Assembly (NCBI RefSeq): GCF_030717845.1
Contig: NZ_JAUZVZ010000020.1
Coordinates: 1 to 64,000, forward strand
Source of the DNA: Alkalimonas collagenimarina
Lineage (GTDB): Bacteria > Pseudomonadota > Gammaproteobacteria > Enterobacterales > Alteromonadaceae
DNA: 64,000 bases
Direction of reading: 5' to 3'
The notes beneath the pieces are model-generated. The model had not been told where the DNA came from. It ran no database searches and saw nothing but the letters and a program-made list of their open reading frames with translations. The translations under genes were made by a program, and so were the position numbers. This document shows, one piece after another, positions 59,049 through 64,000 of the stretch. The number at the start of each line of letters is the position of its first letter. Position 1 is the stretch's first letter.

Positions 59049-60425
59049 CTAAATAAAAATAGCACTGACCTGAAACAGTTTTTCTACTTCATGAATGTGC
59101 TTTTTGTCTACCAGAAACAGTATGACATGGTCGTTGCTTTCTATCACAATCGGGTCGTGGGCAATCATTACTTCATCACCGCGAACAATGGCGCCGATGG
59201 TGGCACCAGGCGGTAATTTTATATCACCAATGGCGCGACCAACCACTTTGGATGTGTTCTCATCACCATGCGCAATGGCTTCGATGGCTTCTGCTGCTCC
59301 ACGACGTAGTGAGTGAACATTGACAATATCACCACGGCGAATATGGGTCAGCAGCGCGGAAATGGTGGCTTGCTGCGGGGAGACGGCAATATCGACTTCA
59401 CCACCTTGCAGCAAGTCGACATAGGCACCCCTTTTGATCAGGACAATGGTTTTTTGCGCGCCCATCCGCTTGGCCAGCATAGCTGACATAATATTGGCTT
59501 CATCGTCGTTGGTCACGGCAATAAACACATCTATTTGCTCGATGTTTTCTTCTTCCAGCAGTTCCGGGTCGGAAATATCGCCAACATACACCAGTGTGTT
59601 ATCCAGCGTACCTGATAAAAACTCTGCCCGATCTTTACTGCGCTCTATCAGTTTGACGCTGTAGTTGTTTTCCAGCGCCCGCGCCAAACCTAAGCCAACA
59701 TTACCGCCACCGGCAATCATGATACGGCGATAGCTACTTTCCAGCTTTTGCAGCTCACTCATGACGACTCTGATATGTTTGGTGGCGGCGACAAAGAACA
59801 CCTCATCATCCGCTTCAATCACAGTGGTGCCGAGTGGTTTAATGGAGTTTCCCCGGCGGTAAATTGCAGCCACCCGGGCATCAATATTCGGCATATGCAC
59901 TTTTAAGGTGGATAATGCATGGCCAACCAGCATGCCGCCATAGTAAGCGCGTAAGCCTACCAGGCTGACTTTACCTTCGGCAAACTCCACTACCTGCAAA
60001 GCACCCGGGTAGTCAATTAAACGCCGAATGTAATCGGTCACCAGGGTTTCCGGGGCAATAAAGTGGTCGACTGGCATGTCTTCTTTACGAAACAGCTGGT
60101 CACGATACTTTAAGTATTGGTTACTACGAATACGGGCAATTTTGAGCGGGGTATGAAAAATACTATAGGCCACCTGACAGGCAACAATGTTGACCTCGTC
60201 ACTGCTGGTGACAGCAATGATCATATCGGCATCCTCGGCACCTGCTTTTTTCAGCACATCCGGGTGGGCGCTGTAACCATGGATCACCTGCAGATCAAAG
60301 CGGTCTTGCAATAGACGCAGCTTTTCCATATTGGTATCGACTAGCGTGATCTCATTCATTTCGCCGACTAAGTTTTCTGCCAGAGTTCCACCGACTTGGC
60401 CTGCACCAAGAATAATGATTTTCAT
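59049..60425 (-). CDS. trkA: Trk potassium transport regulatory protein TrkA
   Basis: TrkA is the peripheral NAD(H)-binding gating ring of Trk. The 458-aa protein has two tandem RCK halves; each opens with a Rossmann motif ([17 protein letters not shown] and [17 protein letters not shown]) and ends in a TrkA-C domain. The length equals the E. coli protein. It overlaps rsmB by 4 nt, so def-fmt-rsmB-trkA is one operon, as in E. coli. Confidence 0.98.
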   Translation of the reverse strand: MKIIILGAGQVGGTLAENLVGEMNEITLVDTNMEKLRLLQDRFDLQVIHGYSAHPDVLKKAGAEDADMIIAVTSSDEVNIVACQVAYSIFHTPLKIARIRSNQYLKYRDQLFRKEDMPVDHFIAPETLVTDYIRRLIDYPGALQVVEFAEGKVSLVGLRAYYGGMLVGHALSTLKVHMPNIDARVAAIYRRGNSIKPLGTTVIEADDEVFFVAATKHIRVVMSELQKLESSYRRIMIAGGGNVGLGLARALENNYSVKLIERSKDRAEFLSGTLDNTLVYVGDISDPELLEEENIEQIDVFIAVTNDDEANIMSAMLAKRMGAQKTIVLIKRGAYVDLLQGGEVDIAVSPQQATISALLTHIRRGDIVNVHSLRRGAAEAIEAIAHGDENTSKVVGRAIGDIKLPPGATIGAIVRGDEVMIAHDPIVIESNDHVILFLVDKKHIHEVEKLFQVSAIFI

Positions 60426-61729
60426 AGATTTTTTTCAGCCAGAGGTTGTTTCATCACTTTAGCATAGAAAAAGCCATCCATCTGCTGTTGGCCGGGCAGG
60501 ATTTGCCAGCCCTGACTTTTCCCCTGAATAGGCAGTAATTGCGCATCGGCTGTATCGGCTAAGAATTGCGTCAGCTGTGTGCTATTTTCCTGCGGCAACA
60601 CACTGCAGGTGGCATACAGCAAGATGCCACCCGGTTTTAATAAGGGCCATAACTGACGCAACATGCGCTGTTGAATAGCGGCCAGAGCGTCGATATCACT
60701 CGCCTTTCGTAGCCAGCGTATGTCGGGATGCCGGCGGATCACGCCGGAAGCCGAGCAGGGAGCATCCAGCAAGATACGATCAAACAATTGACCATCCCAC
60801 CAGCTATCTGGCTCGCTGGCATCTGCTGCGCGGACATCAGCCTGTAGTTGAAGCCGATCTAAGTTGGCATGCACGCGTTCTAACCGGCTGGCATCTACAT
60901 CAAGGGCCAGCACGCTTGCTCCGGGTGCTCGCTCCAGCAGGTGACAGGTTTTACCGCCAGGCGCACAGCACGCGTCCAGAATTCGGTGTGTATCGGCAGG
61001 CTCCAGTAAGTGTGCAGCAAACTGAGCAGCGGCATCCTGTACAGCAAACCAACCTGCTTGATAACCCGGCAAGCTGCTAATATCTTGTGCCTTGCTTAGC
61101 AAAATAGCCTCAGGCAGTTCTGCCAACGGCTGTTGCCACTCAACATCAGCTTCCGTTAGGGCCTGCGTAAAGCCTGCTACGGTTACTTGCTGCAGATTCA
61201 CTCGTAGCCAAAGCGGGGCTTTCAGTTGATTGGCTTGTAAAATATCGGCGAAGTCAGCTGGGTAGGCTTGTTGCAATTGTTTTATTAGCCAGCCCGGATG
61301 ACTGTAGCGAACCGCATCTGGCTGCTGCTCAAACTGGAACAATTCAGGTCGACGTTGAACAGTGCGCAGTACGCCATTGATCAACCGTGTCATTGACTTG
61401 CCCTTTAGTTGTCGAGCGGCTTCAACGGTTTCACTAATGGCTGCATGATCGGGAATGCGAAGCCAGTGCAATTGATAAATGCCGACATACAGCAGAAACT
61501 GCAGCGGTCGCAGCTGTTTAATCAATGGCTTTTCCATCAGCTGACGGCAGATAGCATCGAGTTGAGCAAGGTAGCGTAGTACGCCAAAGCAAATTTCCTG
61601 CAATAAGGCCTGATCTTTGCTGTCGGCCAGTTGCTGCTGCGCCTTGGGCAGTACATCCGATAACGAACGGCCTTGTTCCACCACTTGATAACAGCACTGT
61701 GCGGCCAGCGCTCTGAGGTTAGTTGGCAT
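60422..61729 (-). CDS. rsmB: 16S rRNA (cytosine-967-C5)-methyltransferase
   Basis: RsmB methylates C967 of 16S rRNA. The 435-aa protein has an N-terminal NusB-like RNA-binding domain (about 1-140) and a Rossmann methyltransferase with the SAM motif [17 protein letters not shown] and the catalytic cysteines in [18 protein letters not shown]. It overlaps fmt by 11 nt. Confidence 0.97.
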   Translation of the reverse strand: MPTNLRALAAQCCYQVVEQGRSLSDVLPKAQQQLADSKDQALLQEICFGVLRYLAQLDAICRQLMEKPLIKQLRPLQFLLYVGIYQLHWLRIPDHAAISETVEAARQLKGKSMTRLINGVLRTVQRRPELFQFEQQPDAVRYSHPGWLIKQLQQAYPADFADILQANQLKAPLWLRVNLQQVTVAGFTQALTEADVEWQQPLAELPEAILLSKAQDISSLPGYQAGWFAVQDAAAQFAAHLLEPADTHRILDACCAPGGKTCHLLERAPGASVLALDVDASRLERVHANLDRLQLQADVRAADASEPDSWWDGQLFDRILLDAPCSASGVIRRHPDIRWLRKASDIDALAAIQQRMLRQLWPLLKPGGILLYATCSVLPQENSTQLTQFLADTADAQLLPIQGKSQGWQILPGQQQMDGFFYAKVMKQPLAEKNL

Positions 61730-62681
61730 CAGGCCTGCTCAGTACCGTACCAACAGTAAACCAGTCTGCCCGACCATTGATGAAGTCAGCAATCGGCATG
61801 GCTTTTTTCCCGGCAGGCTGCAGCTGCGTAATCACCAGAACATGCTCGGCGGTAGCGATTTTCAGCCCTTGCCGGTTCAATGCCAGAACAGTGCCGGCTA
61901 CTGCTGGTTCAATAGTTGATTCAACATGTGCTTGCACAACTTTAATACGGTGCTTGCCATGGTGCAGGACGCTGACTGGCCAAGGGTTAAAGGCCCGAAT
62001 TTCACGCTCTAGCTGGGTGGCAGATTTGTTGAAATCGAGTAGCGCTTCATCTTTATTCAACTTAGCAGCATAGCAGGCTTGACGCTCATCTTGTGGCTCC
62101 GCGGCTTGCTGCAGCTCTGGTAACTGGCTCAGAGCATCGATCAATGCGATCGGCCCAAGTTCAGCCAGCTTGTCATATAAAGAAGCACTGGTGTCGCTAT
62201 CCGCTATAGCGCAGCTGACCTTGCTGAGCATGGCTCCGGTATCCAAGCCTATATCCATTTGCATAATAGTGACACCGGTTTGATGATCGCCAGCCCAAAT
62301 AGCGCGCTGGATAGGAGCCGCGCCACGCCAACGTGGCAATAATGAACCATGCACATTAATACAGCCTAAGCGAGGTGCATCCAATACCGCTTGTGGCAGC
62401 AGTAAACCATAAGCCACTACCACCATCAGATCTGCCTGCAAGTCACTCAACTGCTGTTGAGCATCGCTTGCTTTTAAAGATGCTGGCTGAAAAACCGGAA
62501 TAGAGTGTTCAACAGCCAACTGCTTCACTGGGCTTGCAGTCAGATGTTGGCCTCGGCCTGCAGGGCGGTCAGGTTGTGTATAGGCGGCAATGACCTGATG
62601 GTCACTTTCGAGCAGTGCCTGCAGGTGGCGGGCGGCAAAATCCGGGGTACCGGCAAAAATAATGCGTAATGGGGTAGTCAC
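61719..62681 (-). CDS. fmt: Methionyl-tRNA formyltransferase
   Basis: Fmt formylates initiator Met-tRNA using 10-formyl-THF. The 320-aa protein shows [18 protein letters not shown], the catalytic [22 protein letters not shown] and the Asp of [13 protein letters not shown]-terminal OB-fold domain binds tRNA. It follows def by 12 bp. Confidence 0.98.
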   Translation of the reverse strand: MTTPLRIIFAGTPDFAARHLQALLESDHQVIAAYTQPDRPAGRGQHLTASPVKQLAVEHSIPVFQPASLKASDAQQQLSDLQADLMVVVAYGLLLPQAVLDAPRLGCINVHGSLLPRWRGAAPIQRAIWAGDHQTGVTIMQMDIGLDTGAMLSKVSCAIADSDTSASLYDKLAELGPIALIDALSQLPELQQAAEPQDERQACYAAKLNKDEALLDFNKSATQLEREIRAFNPWPVSVLHHGKHRIKVVQAHVESTIEPAVAGTVLALNRQGLKIATAEHVLVITQLQPAGKKAMPIADFINGRADWFTVGTVLSRPDAN

Positions 62682-62693
62682 GATATATCCTGT

Positions 62694-63209
62694 TTACAGG
62701 GCGTGGCGTTCAGCCAGCCGTGCTTCTTTTTCAAGTTTTTTTCGGATCCGTTCACGTTTCAGCGGCGACAGATAGTCGATAAATAATTTACCGAGTAAGT
62801 GGTCCAACTCGTGTTGAATGCAAATCGCCAGCAGCCCATCGGCATGCATTTCAAACCACTCGCCCTTTGCATCCTGGGCTTTCACAGTCACTTCTTCTGC
62901 GCGCTGCACTTTGGCATAGTTTTGTGGTACCGATAAACAGCCTTCTTCGTAGCTGGTATCGCCTTTTTTATCGATGATTTCCGGGTTAATGAATACCAAG
63001 GGGTCATTGCGATCATCGGATACATCAATCACTACCACACGGACATGCTCGTCGACCTGAGTTGCGGCTAAGCCAATGCCGTTCTCATCGTACATGGTAT
63101 CCAGCATGTTCTGGACAAGCTGCTGAATTTCGGGTGTAATTTCGGTCACCGCTTTGGCAACGGTGCGAAGGCGAGGGTCTGGAAAATGCAAAACTCGAAG
63201 TACGCTCAT
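62694..63209 (-). CDS. def: Peptide deformylase
   Basis: Def removes the N-formyl group from nascent proteins with a Fe2+ or Zn2+ site. All three signatures are present: [18 protein letters not shown] (metal-ligand Cys) and QHELDHLLG (HExxH). The ATG at 63209 ([14 protein letters not shown], 171 aa) matches the E. coli start; an in-frame GTG at 63218 is less likely. It heads the def-fmt-rsmB-trkA operon. Confidence 0.97.
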   Translation of the reverse strand: MSVLRVLHFPDPRLRTVAKAVTEITPEIQQLVQNMLDTMYDENGIGLAATQVDEHVRVVVIDVSDDRNDPLVFINPEIIDKKGDTSYEEGCLSVPQNYAKVQRAEEVTVKAQDAKGEWFEMHADGLLAICIQHELDHLLGKLFIDYLSPLKRERIRKKLEKEARLAERHAL

Positions 63210-63332
63210 AGGCTCCACAAATACTATGCTTAAATGAAATAACTGTGCTAAGGTCTAATTTTAGCCATTAATGAGCTCTATGAACAGCTTCGTCTGTCAT
63301 AATTACAATAAGATCGCGCTGAGGGTGTCGGC

Positions 63333-64000
63333 ATGTTAAAACCAATTCTCAAACTTTTGGCGTTGTGCGCCTTCTGTTGGGCTTTTTTTGCGTCGGCAGA
63401 TGTGTTGACCGTTCGTCAAGATGCGCCGGAACGCTATGTGGTGAAAAAAGGTGACACGCTATGGGACATTTCGGCGTTGTACCTAAGTGAACCATGGCGT
63501 TGGCCTCAACTTTGGCGAATGAACCCACAAATTGATAACCCGCATTTGATCTTCCCTGGCGATGTGCTGAAACTGGTGTATGGGCCCGATGGCCGGCCAA
63601 TGTTGGTGCGGGATAACCGTGTGGTTCGGCTTTCGCCCCGAACCCGGGTGACCGATACCCGGCCCGATGCGGTGACGACCTTACCCTTGGCGATGATCCG
63701 ACCTTTTTTAACCCATGATAAACTCATGACGGCGGAACAATTGAACGGTCAACCCTACATTCTTGGTGCTAGCTCCAATGTTAAAAATGCCACTGAAGGC
63801 CATATTCTTTATGCGCGAGGCGAGTTAGAGCCAGGAAAAGGCTATGCTATTTATCGGCGCGGTAAAGCTTATATTGACCCTGAAACCAAAGATGAGCTGG
63901 GCCATGAGCTCAATCTTGTTGCCACCAGTAGAGCCTTTCGTGCTGGCAATGCCGCCAATAACGAGCCGGCTTCTTTGCAAGTAATGGATGCCCGGCGAGA
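63333..64000 (+). CDS. LysM-domain cell-wall protein (3' end outside window)
   Basis: The frame opens at ATG 63333 with GAGGG upstream and is open to the window end, at least 222 codons. A signal peptide (MLKPILKLLALCAFCWAFFASA) is followed by a LysM peptidoglycan-binding motif: YVVKKGDTLWDISALYLSEPWRWPQLWRMNP, then NPHLIFPGDVLKLVY. The rest, with VTTLPLAMIRPFLT, matches the periplasmic LysM protein often divergent from def and upstream of dprA in gammaproteobacteria. It probably holds the cell wall, but its detailed role is not established. Confidence 0.9.
   Translation, partial: MLKPILKLLALCAFCWAFFASADVLTVRQDAPERYVVKKGDTLWDISALYLSEPWRWPQLWRMNPQIDNPHLIFPGDVLKLVYGPDGRPMLVRDNRVVRLSPRTRVTDTRPDAVTTLPLAMIRPFLTHDKLMTAEQLNGQPYILGASSNVKNATEGHILYARGELEPGKGYAIYRRGKAYIDPETKDELGHELNLVATSRAFRAGNAANNEPASLQVMDARR

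Overview
The window is the replication-origin region of a gammaproteobacterial chromosome. The gene order (rpmH-rnpA-yidD-yidC-mnmE on one side of dnaA-dnaN-recF-gyrB, then mioC-oriC-mnmG-rsmG-parA-parB-atpIBEFHAGDC-glmU-glmS) and the protein sequences resemble Alteromonadales and relatives such as Shewanella, Rheinheimera or Alkalimonas. That placement is inferred from gene order and remembered family sequences, not from a search. No rRNA, tRNA, CRISPR array, prophage or intact insertion sequence was seen.

Positions 1-11.9 kb: glmS and a DeoR-type regulator, then a block that splits glmU from glmS. The block holds an orphan beta-propeller histidine kinase, a membrane flavoreductase, a DUF1439 lipoprotein and a dicarboxylate-type symporter. 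The kinase-flavoreductase gap carries a Fur-box-like sequence, a promoter and a strong terminator about 93 nt apart, which together look like an iron-controlled small RNA. Positions 11.9-23.2 kb: the complete F1Fo ATP synthase operon, chromosomal parAB, rsmG and mnmG, all on the minus strand. Positions 23.2-24.1 kb: oriC (AT-rich region, DnaA-trio-like triplets, an IHF-like site, DnaA boxes, 14 GATC sites) and mioC.

Positions 24.2-32.0 kb: an accessory block between mioC and mnmE, with a DeaD-type RNA helicase, a SWIM/SNF2 helicase, a CRY-DASH photolyase-family protein and an unrecognised outer-membrane barrel protein. Positions 32.1-42.4 kb: mnmE, yidC, yidD, rnpA and rpmH facing dnaA, dnaN, recF and gyrB. 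Two parS sites lie inside recF and would be the targets of the ParB encoded 20 kb away.

Positions 42.5-64 kb: glyQS; a BlaI/M56-TonB regulatory pair with two clear operators; a GGDEF diguanylate cyclase; a secreted amidohydrolase; tusA; a roughly 150-bp GC-rich element with terminal inverted repeats; the fadBA fatty-acid oxidation operon with a possible FadR operator; slt, pepQ and trkH; then trkA, rsmB, fmt and def on the minus strand; and a LysM protein cut off by the window end. Most of the window is housekeeping. The most novel signals are the candidate Fur-controlled sRNA, the inverted-repeat element, and three terminator-like hairpins sitting directly in front of start codons.
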